Shown here: in pieces, positions 7,885 to 15,916 of the stretch | Layout: the number at the start of each line of letters is the position of its first letter | Position numbering within the stretch: position 1 is the first letter of the stretch | DNA from: Microbacterium sp. Clip185 | Lineage (GTDB): Bacteria; Actinomycetota; Actinomycetes; Actinomycetales; Microbacteriaceae | Length of the DNA stretch: 64,000 nt | NCBI RefSeq assembly: GCF_028743715.1 | Contig: NZ_CP117996.1 | Location: forward strand, 372,001-436,000 | Reading direction: 5' to 3' | The notes under the pieces: generated by a model | Database searches by the model: none | The model's input: the letters and a program-made list of their open reading frames with translations, nothing else | What the model was told of the DNA's origin: nothing | Translations under genes and position numbers: made by a program

Positions 7885-10502
7885 CGCACCGCCGCCTTGC
7901 GCTCGTCCGACGGCTCGCCGTACGCCGTGGTGCGCTGGCGCAGCGGGCGGAAGAGTCGGCGGGCGATCCGCGCCGCATCCGTCAATGGAAGCTCGTTGCC
8001 CGACTCGATGCCGGCCTCGGGGCGCACGCGGCCGTCGAGCAGCGTGCCGCCGAGGTCGTCGCCGCCGGACTGCAACAGCACGGCGCTCGTTTCGAGGCCG
8101 TGCCTGGTCCACGGGATCTGGATGTGCGGGATGCTGCTCGAGAGGAACAGGCGCGAAACCGCTGCCATTGCGCGGTGCTCATCGAGCGCCGATCGTCCGG
8201 CGACCAGGCCGACCCCACCCGCTGGGCCGGGGAGGGGGATCGGCACGAACTCCGTGAACCCGCGCGTCTCGGACTGGATGCGGCGGAGAGCGCCCAGGTG
8301 CGCGATGCGCTCCGCCGCGGTCTCGATATGCCCGTAGAACAGCACGCTCGTCGAACGGAATCCGGCGCGGTGCGCGGCCCTGATCGTCTCGATCCAGCGG
8401 TCGATCTCGACGTCGCCGGGGGCGATGAGGCCGCGGACCCGCTCCGAGAGCACCTTGATCCCGGTGCCGGGAACGGTGTCGACGCCCGCATCCCGCATCG
8501 CGGCGAGAGCCTCGTCGAGCGTGAGGCCGTTGCGGGCGGCGAGGTCCCGCACATCCTGCGGACGGTAGGCATGCAGGTGGATGCCGGGTGCTCCGGCGCG
8601 CGCGGCCCGGACGATGTCGAGGTACGCGGTCGGCGCCTCGCCTGTGGGGATGAGGCCCTGGATGCAGAGCTCTGTCGCGCCGAGGTCCCACGCGTCGGCG
8701 GCGATCGCTGCCGCATCCGCGAGGTCGAACTGCTCGGGCGCCTGCGCGCCCGCAGCACGGAAGCCGGTCGAGGTGAGATTGCGGTTCACGGCGATGGTTA
8801 TCGCCTCGCCGACCGTGTACCGGCGCACGTCGTCGGCGATGCGGGCGAGGTCGTCGAGGTCGGTACCCGTTGCCAAGAGCAGCCGCTGCCATTCGGTGTC
8901 GTCGAGCGCGAGCGGGTCGGCCGCCGCACGCTCCGCCAGCCCCCGCACGGTGCCGCCCGTGCCCGTGCCCGTGCCCGTGCCCGTGCTCGTGCTCGTTCCG
9001 TGTTCGAGGGACTCGTTTTGCGTCTCCGGGGCGTCCGGCGTCGCATTTCGGGTCCCTCGAACACGGGATGCGGCGGCCACTCCCTGTTCGAGGGACTCTT
9101 CTTGCGGCTCCGGGGCGTCCGGCGTCGCGTTTCGGGTCCCTTGAACATCGGAGGGGGCGCCGGCCCCGGACGCGCCGCTTCCCTGTTCGAGGGACTCTTC
9201 TTGCGCCCCGGAGCCCGCGGAGGCCACATTTCGGGTCCCTTGAACAGGGGAGGTGCGGGCGAGGTGGGTCGCGGGGTCGGCGAGGGCGGCGGTCGGTGCG
9301 TGCATCGCCGGGTCGAGCCAGGTCTCCGGATCGGCGAGGTACTCGGGGTGGGCGGTCAGGCGCTCGCGCAGTTCGTATCCGAGGGATGCGGTCGCCGCCG
9401 CCAGATCGTCGACGTGCGGCCACGGGCGCTCCGGGTTCACGTGGTCCGCGGTCAGCGGCGACACCCCGCCCCAGTCGTCGATCCCGGCGCCGACGAGCAG
9501 GGCGAACTCGGCCGGATCCGACAGGTTCGGCGGTACCTGGATCCGCATCCGCGCGCCCATCACGACCCGCGCCGCAGCGACGACCGTCGCGTACTCGAGC
9601 AGGTCCGCATCCGGGGCGTCCTGCATCGCGGTGCGCGGCTTCGCGCGGAAGTTCTGCACGATCACTTCCTGGATGTGGCCGTGCCGCTCCTGCGCGTCGC
9701 GCAGCGCGATGAGCGACTCCGCGCGATCCAGCGGGGTCTCGCCGATGCCGACGAGAATGCCGGTCGTGAACGGGATACGGGCAGCCCCCGCATCCTCGAT
9801 CACCTGCAGTCGGAGCGCGGGATCCTTGTCGGGCGAGCCGAAGTGGGGCTGCCCCGGCGTCTCGAAGAGAGCGCGAGAGGTGGTCTCGAGCATCATGCCC
9901 ATCGACGGCGCGACCGGGCGGAGCTCCGCGAGCTCGTGGGCGTGCATGACGCCCGGGTTCAGGTGCGCGAGCAGGCCGGTCTCCGCGGTGACGAGACGGG
10001 CGATCGCGGCGACGTAGTCGAGGGTCGATGCGTATCCGTGCTCGTCGAGCCAGGCACGCGCCTCGGGCCAGCGCTCCTCGGGGCGGTCGCCGAGCGTCAG
10101 CAGCACCTCTTTGCACCCCAGCGCCGCGCCCTGGCGCACGACCTGCAGCACCTGCTCCGGCGACATGTACGCGGGCTTGTTCTTCTTCAGGAGCTGGCCC
10201 GGGGTGTCGACGAAGATGCAGTAGTGGCAGCGGTCGCGGCACAAGGTCGTGAGCGGCACGAACACTTTGCGCGAGTAGGTGATGACGCCGGGGCGCCCGG
10301 CGAGAGCGAGGCCCTCGTCGCGCAGAGCGGATGCGGCCGCGAACAACAGGTCCCGGTCGGCGTCGTCCGCGGTCACGAGGGCCAGAACCTCGTCGACGCG
10401 CAGTCGCTCTCCGGCGCGCGCGCGATCGATCACGTGGGCGACGAGCACGGGAGCCTTCTCGGGCCCCACATCTGACCGGAGGTCGGTTCGAGGCGTGGGC
10501 AC
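7881..10502 (-). CDS. fbiC: FO synthase CofGH/FbiC, with repeat-filled linker and CofH half lacking its Fe-S cysteines
   Basis: An 873-aa fusion of CofG and CofH, the two radical-SAM halves that make the deazaflavin FO. The CofG half (1 to about 400) is complete, with the cluster motif C88-x3-C92-x2-C95 (CRDRCHYC), SPDKDP and the DHVNPE segment. Residues about 415-520 are an inserted linker containing three copies of a 20-residue repeat (420-439, 453-472, 481-500) and a Ser/Thr-Gly tract. The CofH half keeps VNRN (572-575), GATELCIQG, PGTG and GFTEFVPIP, but where homologues have CxxxCxxC right after NRN, this protein reads LTSTGFRAAGAQAPEQF without any Cys. Other frames do not restore it. 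GTG 10502 is preferred (GGAAGA 8 nt upstream). GTG 10469 is possible. First gene of the operon. Confidence 0.88.
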   Translation of the reverse strand: MPTPRTDLRSDVGPEKAPVLVAHVIDRARAGERLRVDEVLALVTADDADRDLLFAAASALRDEGLALAGRPGVITYSRKVFVPLTTLCRDRCHYCIFVDTPGQLLKKNKPAYMSPEQVLQVVRQGAALGCKEVLLTLGDRPEERWPEARAWLDEHGYASTLDYVAAIARLVTAETGLLAHLNPGVMHAHELAELRPVAPSMGMMLETTSRALFETPGQPHFGSPDKDPALRLQVIEDAGAARIPFTTGILVGIGETPLDRAESLIALRDAQERHGHIQEVIVQNFRAKPRTAMQDAPDADLLEYATVVAAARVVMGARMRIQVPPNLSDPAEFALLVGAGIDDWGGVSPLTADHVNPERPWPHVDDLAAATASLGYELRERLTAHPEYLADPETWLDPAMHAPTAALADPATHLARTSPVQGTRNVASAGSGAQEESLEQGSGASGAGAPSDVQGTRNATPDAPEPQEESLEQGVAAASRVRGTRNATPDAPETQNESLEHGTSTSTGTGTGTGTGGTVRGLAERAAADPLALDDTEWQRLLLATGTDLDDLARIADDVRRYTVGEAITIAVNRNLTSTGFRAAGAQAPEQFDLADAAAIAADAWDLGATELCIQGLIPTGEAPTAYLDIVRAARAGAPGIHLHAYRPQDVRDLAARNGLTLDEALAAMRDAGVDTVPGTGIKVLSERVRGLIAPGDVEIDRWIETIRAAHRAGFRSTSVLFYGHIETAAERIAHLGALRRIQSETRGFTEFVPIPLPGPAGGVGLVAGRSALDEHRAMAAVSRLFLSSSIPHIQIPWTRHGLETSAVLLQSGGDDLGGTLLDGRVRPEAGIESGNELPLTDAARIARRLFRPLRQRTTAYGEPSDERKAAVR
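8950..9000. repeat. Tandem GTGCCC-type hexamer tract inside fbiC
   Basis: About eight near-perfect copies of the hexamer GTGCCC/GTGCTC follow one another. On the coding (minus) strand they give a Ser/Thr-Gly tract between the last 61-nt element and the CofH domain. Hexamers keep the frame, so slippage could change the linker length without breaking the gene. Confidence 0.8.
9002..9062 (-). repeat. 61-nt in-frame palindromic element, copy F (fbiC)
   Basis: Perfect 11-bp terminal inverted repeat (GTTCGAGGGAC / GTCCCTCGAAC). On the minus strand it encodes V-R-G-T-R-N ... E-S-L-E, residues 481-500 of FbiC. Its centre (ATPDAPE) is almost the same as copy E, which begins 84 bp away. Confidence 0.9.
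9086..9146 (-). repeat. 61-nt in-frame palindromic element, copy E (fbiC)
   Basis: Same length and ends as the other copies (GTTCAAGGGAC ... GTCCCTCGAAC read on the minus strand, one G/T-type mismatch in the stem). It encodes V-Q-G-T-R-N ... E-E-S-L-E, residues 453-472 of FbiC. Confidence 0.9.
9185..9245 (-). repeat. 61-nt in-frame palindromic element, copy D (fbiC)
   Basis: Same length, ends and frame as copies E and F. It encodes V-Q-G-T-R-N-V ... E-E-S-L-E, residues 420-439 of FbiC. Its central 20 nt differ from copies E and F while both ends are conserved. Confidence 0.9.
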
Positions 10503-10616
10503 CGATACAGTCTTCCACCGCCGTGCGGGGTCGGGGTCGCACGAAGCTGGCGGATCGTTGTCCGTCTGTGAGCAAATTCGCTGCCGCGGTCGAGGGGTCG
10601 CTGGCAGACTTGGACC

Positions 10617-11009
10617 ATGGTGACGCTCATGCTCGACTCGGGACACCTCGAGATCGTGCTGTCGGGCGCCGAGAAGGCGCTGGCATTCCGCAAGCGGAAT
10701 GTGACGCTCGATCGTGCCGCGATCTCGCGGGTGCAGCTGACGGACGACCCCTGGACGTGGTTGCGCGGGGTCCGTTCCCCGGGCACGTTCATCCCAGCGA
10801 CCCTCGCCATCGGCACCTGGCGGTACGCGGGCGGCAAGGACTTCGCCGTCATCCGCAAGAAGCGTCCCGGCGTGGTGATCGACCTCGAGGGCGACACCGA
10901 GTTCCAGCGGCTCGTGCTCGGTACTCGTCACGGCGAGGCCCTCGTGCGTGCGCTCCGCGTCGACGCGGGCGACGACCCGACCGACATCGTCGAGCTCGCC
11001 TCCAGCTGA
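10617..11009 (+). CDS. Hypothetical cytoplasmic protein, possible PH-like fold
   Basis: A 130-aa protein without signal or membrane segments, divergent from fbiC. It is mostly beta-rich: LDSGHLEIVL, LTDDPWTWLRGVRSPGTFIPATLAIGTW and VVIDLEGDTEFQRLVL, ending in a short helix. This pattern, with 'FAVIRKKRPGVVIDLEG', resembles small actinobacterial bacterial-PH-like proteins that share the 'RSPGT..P' turn, but I cannot assign a function. The start is ATG 10617. A CAGACT hexamer ends exactly 6 nt before it, a weak version of the leaderless-start pattern found elsewhere in the window. A long inverted repeat follows its stop. Confidence 0.7.
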   Translation: MVTLMLDSGHLEIVLSGAEKALAFRKRNVTLDRAAISRVQLTDDPWTWLRGVRSPGTFIPATLAIGTWRYAGGKDFAVIRKKRPGVVIDLEGDTEFQRLVLGTRHGEALVRALRVDAGDDPTDIVELASS

Positions 11010-11059
11010 GCCCGCATCCCCGGGAGCCTCCCGGGAGCCTCCCGCATCCCTCCGCATCC

Positions 11060-11132
11060 GCCGAGCGAGCATCCGTTCGCCGAATGAGCACTGAATGGGG
11101 TGCTCACTCGATGAATGAATACTCACTCGGCG
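11060..11132. repeat. Long intergenic inverted repeat, family 3, copy 1
   Basis: Outer arms GCCGAGCGAGCATCC and the near-complement ending ACTCACTCGGC enclose an inner hairpin TGAGCAC...GTGCTCA. It lies between two convergent genes. A second copy with the same outer arm lies at 33624-33695. Confidence 0.8.
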
Positions 11133-11160
11133 AGGTCGTGCGGGTCCCCGCGGGCGAGGG

Positions 11161-11991
11161 TCAGCCGACGTCGCGGCGCCAGCTCGAGAGGTAGCCGAGC
11201 ACGGTGAACAGCAGACCATAGGCGAGCAGCACGAGGCCGCCGACCCACCACTCCAGCGGCTGGCCCGCATCCCCTCCCGCGCTGGCCGAGAACAGGCTCG
11301 CGCCGACGAGGGTGTCACTCGCGGCGCCCGGAAGGAACCGGGCAGCGTCGCTCAGGCCGGAGACGAAGGCGCCGCCGAAGCGCAGCAGGGGCTCGACGAA
11401 CTGCGTGAAGGCGAGCACGATCACGACGGCCGCGACCTGGTTGCGCACCACGAGACCCACACCGATGCCGACCACGACCCACAGCACGAAAGAGATCACG
11501 ATGCGGCCCAGCATCGCCCACGTGTCGGACGAGTCGAGGCCCGTGTGCTGTCCGAATCCGGCCAGGATGCCGGCGGCGGGACCGACGGTGACGATCAGCG
11601 CGAGGGCGGCGTAGACCAGGCCCATGACGGCCCCGGCCAGGACCTTCGCCGTGAGCACCCGTCCTCGCTTCGGAGTGGTGAGGAACGTCGGGGTGAGCGT
11701 GTTGTGGCGGAACTCGCCGGTGACCAGAAGTGTGCCGATCAGCAGCGGGAACACATAACCGACGGATGCGGCGAGGCTGTAGATCAGGGCGCTGACATCA
11801 CCCGGCACGCCCGTCGCCGTGAGGCCGCCGCCGCTCGAGGGCAGCGCGCCGCTCGCGGCCAGCGCGAACACCACGGTCAAGCCCGCCGCCGTGAACCCGA
11901 CGTATCCGGCGAGGACGATGCCGAGGATCCACCAGATCGAGGTGGTGAACTGCTTGGTCAGCTCGGAGCGGGTGACGTTCACGAGGCTCAT
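11161..11991 (-). CDS. ABC-2 type transporter permease
   Basis: A 276-aa membrane protein with about six hydrophobic helices (near 22-45, 66-90, 112-138, 160-180, 185-205, 250-268), the usual form of ABC-2 export permeases. The N-terminus MSLVNVTRSELTKQFTTSIWW and the segment GEFRHNTLTPTFL are typical of this family, whose members work with an ABC ATPase to export peptides or drugs or to regulate membrane proteins. ATG 11991 overlaps the ATPase stop by ATGA, so the two form one transporter. The substrate cannot be told from the sequence. Confidence 0.85.
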   Translation of the reverse strand: MSLVNVTRSELTKQFTTSIWWILGIVLAGYVGFTAAGLTVVFALAASGALPSSGGGLTATGVPGDVSALIYSLAASVGYVFPLLIGTLLVTGEFRHNTLTPTFLTTPKRGRVLTAKVLAGAVMGLVYAALALIVTVGPAAGILAGFGQHTGLDSSDTWAMLGRIVISFVLWVVVGIGVGLVVRNQVAAVVIVLAFTQFVEPLLRFGGAFVSGLSDAARFLPGAASDTLVGASLFSASAGGDAGQPLEWWVGGLVLLAYGLLFTVLGYLSSWRRDVG

Positions 11992-13328
11992 GCCCGGCCC
12001 CCTTCCTCGCGGTCGTCGGCTTCGGGATGCGGCTCGGCCTCATCCATCGGCTCGCTGATCTGGATGGCCTCGGTCGGGGCGGGCTCACCCTCGTGCACCG
12101 TCTCGCCGTCGGATGCGGGGGCACCGGCATGCTCCTCGCTCGAGGGTGACGCGACCTCGTCGGGGACGGTGACATGCTCCTCGTCCGCCGTCGATGCGGG
12201 CGTCGTCGCCCCGGGCTCATCCGCCGCTGCGGGCTCGTCGGTCGGTGCACCCTCGGCAGCATCCTCGCGGGCGGCCTCGGCGGCGCCCTCGGGGACGGGC
12301 GTGTCCAGCGGCACCTCCACGTCGGGCGCCTCGGTGATCTCCGACGTCTCCGGGGCGGGATCGTTCTCGGGCGCGAGCGGCGCGTCTTCGTCGACCGCAG
12401 GGATCGCGCCGGCCTCGCCCACCGGTCGGTGCACCCGGGTGCCGTCGACCAGCGCGAGGAAGATCTCCTCGAGCTCAGGGCCGCGGCGCTGCAGGCCCGA
12501 CAGGGCGATGCCGGATGCGGCGGCGAGTGCGCCGACCTCCACGGGCTCCGCTCCGCGTACCGTGAGCCCCGAGCGCAACACCTCGAAAGAGTGCCCCGCG
12601 GCGGTCAGCGCGGCCTCGAGGGCGGCGCGATCGGGGGCATCGACGACCGTCGCGTACTCGTTGGGATCGGCGAGATCTTCGATGCCGCCGTCGAACACGA
12701 GCTTTCCCCGGGCGAGGATGAGCAGGCGATCCGCGGTCTGCTGGATCTCCAGGAGCAGGTGCGAGGAGACGAGCACCGTGCGGCCCTCGTCGGCGAACGC
12801 GCGCAGCAGCATCCGCATCCACTTGATGCCCTCGGGATCGAGTCCGTTGGACGGCTCGTCGAGCACCAGGATGCCCGGGTCGCCGAGCAGCGCCGTGGCG
12901 AGCCCCAGCCGCTGCCGCATGCCGAGGGAGTAGCCGCCGACCTTGCGCCCGGCCGCATCCGAGAGGCCGACGAGAGCGAGCGTCTCGTCGATGCGGCTGG
13001 TCGGCAGCCCCGCCGCCTGCGCGTAGACCTTGAGGTGGTTGGCGCCGCTGCGGCCCGGGTGGAAGCTCGAGGCTTCGAGCGCCGCGCCGACTGTGCGCAG
13101 CGGGTGACGCAGCTCGCTGTAGTGCGAGCCCCCGATCGTCGTCGTGCCGGAGGTGGGCCGAACCAGCCCCAGCAGCATGCGCAGCGAGGTGGTCTTGCCG
13201 GCGCCGTTCGGGCCGAGGAATCCGGTCACGAGGCCGGGCTCGATGCGCGCGCTCAACCGGGACACGGCGTCGATCGCGCCGAATCTCTTGGTGACCTCGG
13301 AGAACTCCAGGATCTGGCCGTCGGGCAT
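11988..13328 (-). CDS. ABC transporter ATPase with long acidic C-terminal tail
   Basis: A 446-aa protein. Residues 1 to about 300 are an ABC-2 type ATPase with Walker A GPNGAGKT (about 37-44), signature YSLGMRQRLG, Walker B ILVLDEP and the switch His in VSSHLL. After the usual C-terminal domain comes an unusual tail of about 130 residues, very rich in Glu, Asp, Ala, Pro and Thr, with no predicted fold. The ATG at 13328 is preceded by GGAGG 5 nt upstream. The stop overlaps the permease start. The tail is absent from ordinary family members (about 300 aa) and lies entirely in frame with good codon use, so it is probably real. Confidence 0.88.
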   Translation of the reverse strand: MPDGQILEFSEVTKRFGAIDAVSRLSARIEPGLVTGFLGPNGAGKTTSLRMLLGLVRPTSGTTTIGGSHYSELRHPLRTVGAALEASSFHPGRSGANHLKVYAQAAGLPTSRIDETLALVGLSDAAGRKVGGYSLGMRQRLGLATALLGDPGILVLDEPSNGLDPEGIKWMRMLLRAFADEGRTVLVSSHLLLEIQQTADRLLILARGKLVFDGGIEDLADPNEYATVVDAPDRAALEAALTAAGHSFEVLRSGLTVRGAEPVEVGALAAASGIALSGLQRRGPELEEIFLALVDGTRVHRPVGEAGAIPAVDEDAPLAPENDPAPETSEITEAPDVEVPLDTPVPEGAAEAAREDAAEGAPTDEPAAADEPGATTPASTADEEHVTVPDEVASPSSEEHAGAPASDGETVHEGEPAPTEAIQISEPMDEAEPHPEADDREEGGRA

Positions 13329-13431
13329 GGGAACCTCCGTCAAGGTCAGAACGTTTCTCCATTCTGGCGGAAACACGCGGAAAAACGGGGATCGACTCTC
13401 ATTGATCCCTGTCAGGGCGCGCCGGCGGCGC

Positions 13432-13447
13432 TAACGTGGCGGGCATG
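13432..13447 (+). promoter_or_regulatory. Leaderless-type -10 box TAACGT, 7 nt before ATG 13445
   Basis: TAACGT at 13432-13437 fits the actinobacterial -10 consensus TAnnnT and is followed by 7 nt and the ATG, which puts the expected transcription start at or next to the start codon. Confidence 0.55.
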
Positions 13448-14503
13448 AGCGGTGCGGATGCGACGGTGCTGGTGCGGTCGGATCAGGGGGTGGGGCGGTT
13501 GACGCTCAACCGTCCGCGCGCGCTCAACGCGGTCGACATCGACATGGTGGGCCGGCTCGCTGCCGCACTGGATGCGTGGGAGCGAGACGCCGATGTCGAG
13601 GTCGTGCTGCTCGACGGCGCGGGCGAGCGTGGCTTCTGCGCGGGCGGCGATGTGCGTCTCCTACGCGAGCAGGCGATGAGCTCCGACGCGGAGCGCACCG
13701 CCGACTTCTTCCTCGCGGAGTACGCGCTGAACGCCCGCCTCGCCGAGTACCCGAAGCCGGTCGTCACGATCGCAGACGGGATCACGATGGGCGGCGGCGT
13801 GGGACTCGCCTCGCACGCCGGACACCGCGTGGTCACCGAGCGTTCGCAGGTGGCGATGCCCGAGACCCGCATCGGTTTCACCCCCGACGTCGGCGGCACC
13901 TGGTTGCTCGCCCACGCCCCCGGGCGCATCGGCGAGTACCTCGCGCTCACCGGCGGCACGATGGATGCGGCTGATGCGATCTACGCAGGCTTCGCCGACC
14001 ACCTCGTTCCCGCTGACCGCATCGAGGCCTTCCGCGACGCGCTCGAGACCCGCGCGGACCCGCAGGGTCCGGCCGAACTCGTGCTGCTGTTCGACGAGAC
14101 GCCGGAGACCTCTCGTCTCGAGAAGGCGAGGCCCTGGATCGACGACGCGTTCGCCGCCGACTCGGTGAGCGAGATCCTCACACGGCTGCGCGCGCACCCC
14201 GAACCGGATGCGGCCGCCGCCGCCGAGCTGATCTCCTCGCTCTCGCCGACCGCGCTGACCGTGACGCTCGAGGCCGTGCGCCGCGCGCGGCGCAAGCGGT
14301 CGCTGCGCGAGGTGCTGGAGCAGGAGTACGGGCTCGTGATGTGGTTCGCCCTCACGCAGCCCGACCTCGTCGAGGGCATCCGTGCACAGCTGGTGGACAA
14401 GGACCGCTCCCCGCGCTGGCAACCCGCCTCGCTCGACGAGCTCGATCCCGAAATCGTCGACCAGGCCTTCGCCTTCCGACCTCCGCGGGCGCTCTGGGGC
14501 TGA
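13445..14503 (+). CDS. 3-hydroxyisobutyryl-CoA hydrolase-type crotonase
   Basis: A 352-aa crotonase-superfamily protein. The length and the C-terminal half (FADHLVPADRIEAF, 'SLSPTALTVTLEAVRRAR' and the DKDRSPRWQP motif) mark the 3-hydroxyisobutyryl-CoA hydrolase branch, which acts in valine breakdown, rather than ordinary 260-aa enoyl-CoA hydratases. The oxyanion-hole segments GFCAGGDV and GITMGGGVGL and the catalytic-type ETRIGFTPDVG are visible. ATG 13445 is chosen over GTG 13436 because of the TAACGT box. The downstream LssY-like gene starts 2 nt after the stop. Confidence 0.88.
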   Translation: MSGADATVLVRSDQGVGRLTLNRPRALNAVDIDMVGRLAAALDAWERDADVEVVLLDGAGERGFCAGGDVRLLREQAMSSDAERTADFFLAEYALNARLAEYPKPVVTIADGITMGGGVGLASHAGHRVVTERSQVAMPETRIGFTPDVGGTWLLAHAPGRIGEYLALTGGTMDAADAIYAGFADHLVPADRIEAFRDALETRADPQGPAELVLLFDETPETSRLEKARPWIDDAFAADSVSEILTRLRAHPEPDAAAAAELISSLSPTALTVTLEAVRRARRKRSLREVLEQEYGLVMWFALTQPDLVEGIRAQLVDKDRSPRWQPASLDELDPEIVDQAFAFRPPRALWG

Positions 14504-14505
14504 TC

Positions 14506-15330
14506 GTGGCTGCGGGGGAGAAGGGCAAGCGCCGGGCATACTCGATCGGCGTCGCGCTCGACGGCTTCTTCTTCGTCTTCGCCGGCCTCGCCTCCATCTG
14601 GCTCGCGTATCTGAGCTTCACCGAGACGTTCCGTGTCGGATGGTGGGGCATCCCGCTCGCGGTCGCGTTCTGGGCGCTGCTGGCGTACCTCGTCCTGCCG
14701 CGGCTGCACCGCATCCTGACGATGATCTACGTGCCCGACTACTTCATCGGCCGCACGCGCACGAGCGACGGACTGCTCGGCGATCCGGTGAACCTCGCGT
14801 TCATGGGCAGCGCCGAGCAGATCGAGGACGTGCTGCGCCGCGCGGGCTGGACGAAGGCCGACCCGGTGACCCTCGCATCGTCCTGGCGCATCATCACGTC
14901 GACTGTGACCAGGCGCAGCTACGACGAGGCGCCCGTCAGCCCGCTGTTCCTGTTCTCGCGCCAGCAGGACTTCGCCTACCAGCAGGAGGTGGACGGCAAT
15001 CCCGCGCAGCGGCATCACGTGCGCTTCTGGCGCTGCCCCGACGACTGGCTGCTGCCGGGCGGGCGTCGGGTGGACTGGCTCGCCGCCGGCACTTTCGACA
15101 CCGCCGTCGGACTGTCGCTGTTCACCCTCCAGGTGACCCACCGCATCGACGCCGACACCGATATCGAGCGCGACCACATCGTGCAGACGGTGACCGCGGC
15201 CGAGCCGCGGGTGAGCGTGGACGTCATCGCAGACTTCTCCACCGGCTATCACGCCCGCAACGGCGGCGGCGACAGCATCCGCACCGACGGCGATCTGCCG
15301 ATCGTGGACGTGCGGGGGGTGGCGGCGTGA
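14506..15330 (+). CDS. LssY C-terminal-domain membrane protein
   Basis: A 274-aa protein from GTG 14506, 2 nt after the preceding stop. It has two hydrophobic helices near residues 14-35 and 44-62, then a soluble domain with the LssY-C signature features: YFIGRTRTSDGLLGDPVN, the AGWTKADP segment, FLFSRQQDFAYQQE, HHVRFWR and VGLSLFTLQVTHRID. LssY was first described next to a Legionella type I secretion locus and the domain's function is unknown. It overlaps the next membrane protein gene by GTGA, so both probably act together at the membrane. Confidence 0.82.
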   Translation: MAAGEKGKRRAYSIGVALDGFFFVFAGLASIWLAYLSFTETFRVGWWGIPLAVAFWALLAYLVLPRLHRILTMIYVPDYFIGRTRTSDGLLGDPVNLAFMGSAEQIEDVLRRAGWTKADPVTLASSWRIITSTVTRRSYDEAPVSPLFLFSRQQDFAYQQEVDGNPAQRHHVRFWRCPDDWLLPGGRRVDWLAAGTFDTAVGLSLFTLQVTHRIDADTDIERDHIVQTVTAAEPRVSVDVIADFSTGYHARNGGGDSIRTDGDLPIVDVRGVAA

Positions 15331-15845
15331 GCGAGAGAGTCCCGCGCAAACGCGCGGCGTTCGAGTCGCCGGTGCGTCTCGCGCGCCCGCTGGCCTACGA
15401 CCCGGACATGCCCCGGCCCGCTGCGACCGTCGCCGGCGGGCTCCTCGTGCTGCTGCGTGTGCTCGCGGGCGTGTTCTGGCTGCTGTCGATCAGCCTCGAG
15501 TGGCGTCACATCGTGCACGACGCGTCGCTCGTGATCGACGGCGTGCCCCTGAGCGAAGAGGAGCGGGCCCTCGGACTCGGGTTCGTGTGGGCCGTGGGCG
15601 GAGCCGTCCTGCTGTTCGACACCGTCATGGCGATCTTCGTTCTGCGCGGCGGAAACCGCTCGCGGGTCACCGTGCTCGTCTTCTCGGTGCTGTCGATCAG
15701 CTTCGCCTTCTTCACCTGGTGGGTGCAGGGGCAGGACATCCGCATCAGCGGCACCCTGCTGAACCTCGGCTTGGACATCCTGGTGCTGCTCGCGCTGTCC
15801 AGCCGCAAGGCCGCGGCGTACGCGCGACGCAACGAACGCCGCTGA
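15327..15845 (+). CDS. Hypothetical four-helix membrane protein
   Basis: A 172-aa protein from GTG 15327, overlapping the LssY-like stop (GTGA). A basic cytoplasmic N-terminus (about 1-30) is followed by four hydrophobic segments near 34-55, 82-108, 115-135 and 140-160, and a basic tail (RKAAAYARRNERR). No motif ties it to a known family. Overlap with the LssY-domain gene suggests a shared role. Confidence 0.75.
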   Translation: MSERVPRKRAAFESPVRLARPLAYDPDMPRPAATVAGGLLVLLRVLAGVFWLLSISLEWRHIVHDASLVIDGVPLSEEERALGLGFVWAVGGAVLLFDTVMAIFVLRGGNRSRVTVLVFSVLSISFAFFTWWVQGQDIRISGTLLNLGLDILVLLALSSRKAAAYARRNERR

Positions 15846-15916
15846 GCTCACGGCGCCCGAACAGGCACGGGCCGGTAGCCTGGACGCTGCCGTGCGGCAG
15901 GTGAAAGCGAGGCGGC

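Noticed and set aside
8735..8800. A frameshift that hides the CofH cysteines
   Set aside because: The two other minus-strand frames were read through this segment; neither gives a CxxxCxxC, and the domain stays in frame on both sides.
8950..9250. CRISPR-like array (three repeats with spacers)
   Set aside because: The 61-nt units are coding, palindromic at the ends, variable inside and spaced 23-38 bp apart within an ORF; there are no uniform spacers or cas genes.
6870..10475. A 1201-codon open frame opposite fbiC and similar long frames at 2380-4056, 18503-20293 and 28164-30713
   Set aside because: They are Arg/Pro/Gly/His-rich shadow frames of high-G+C genes with no recognisable domain; the opposite strand codes clear families.
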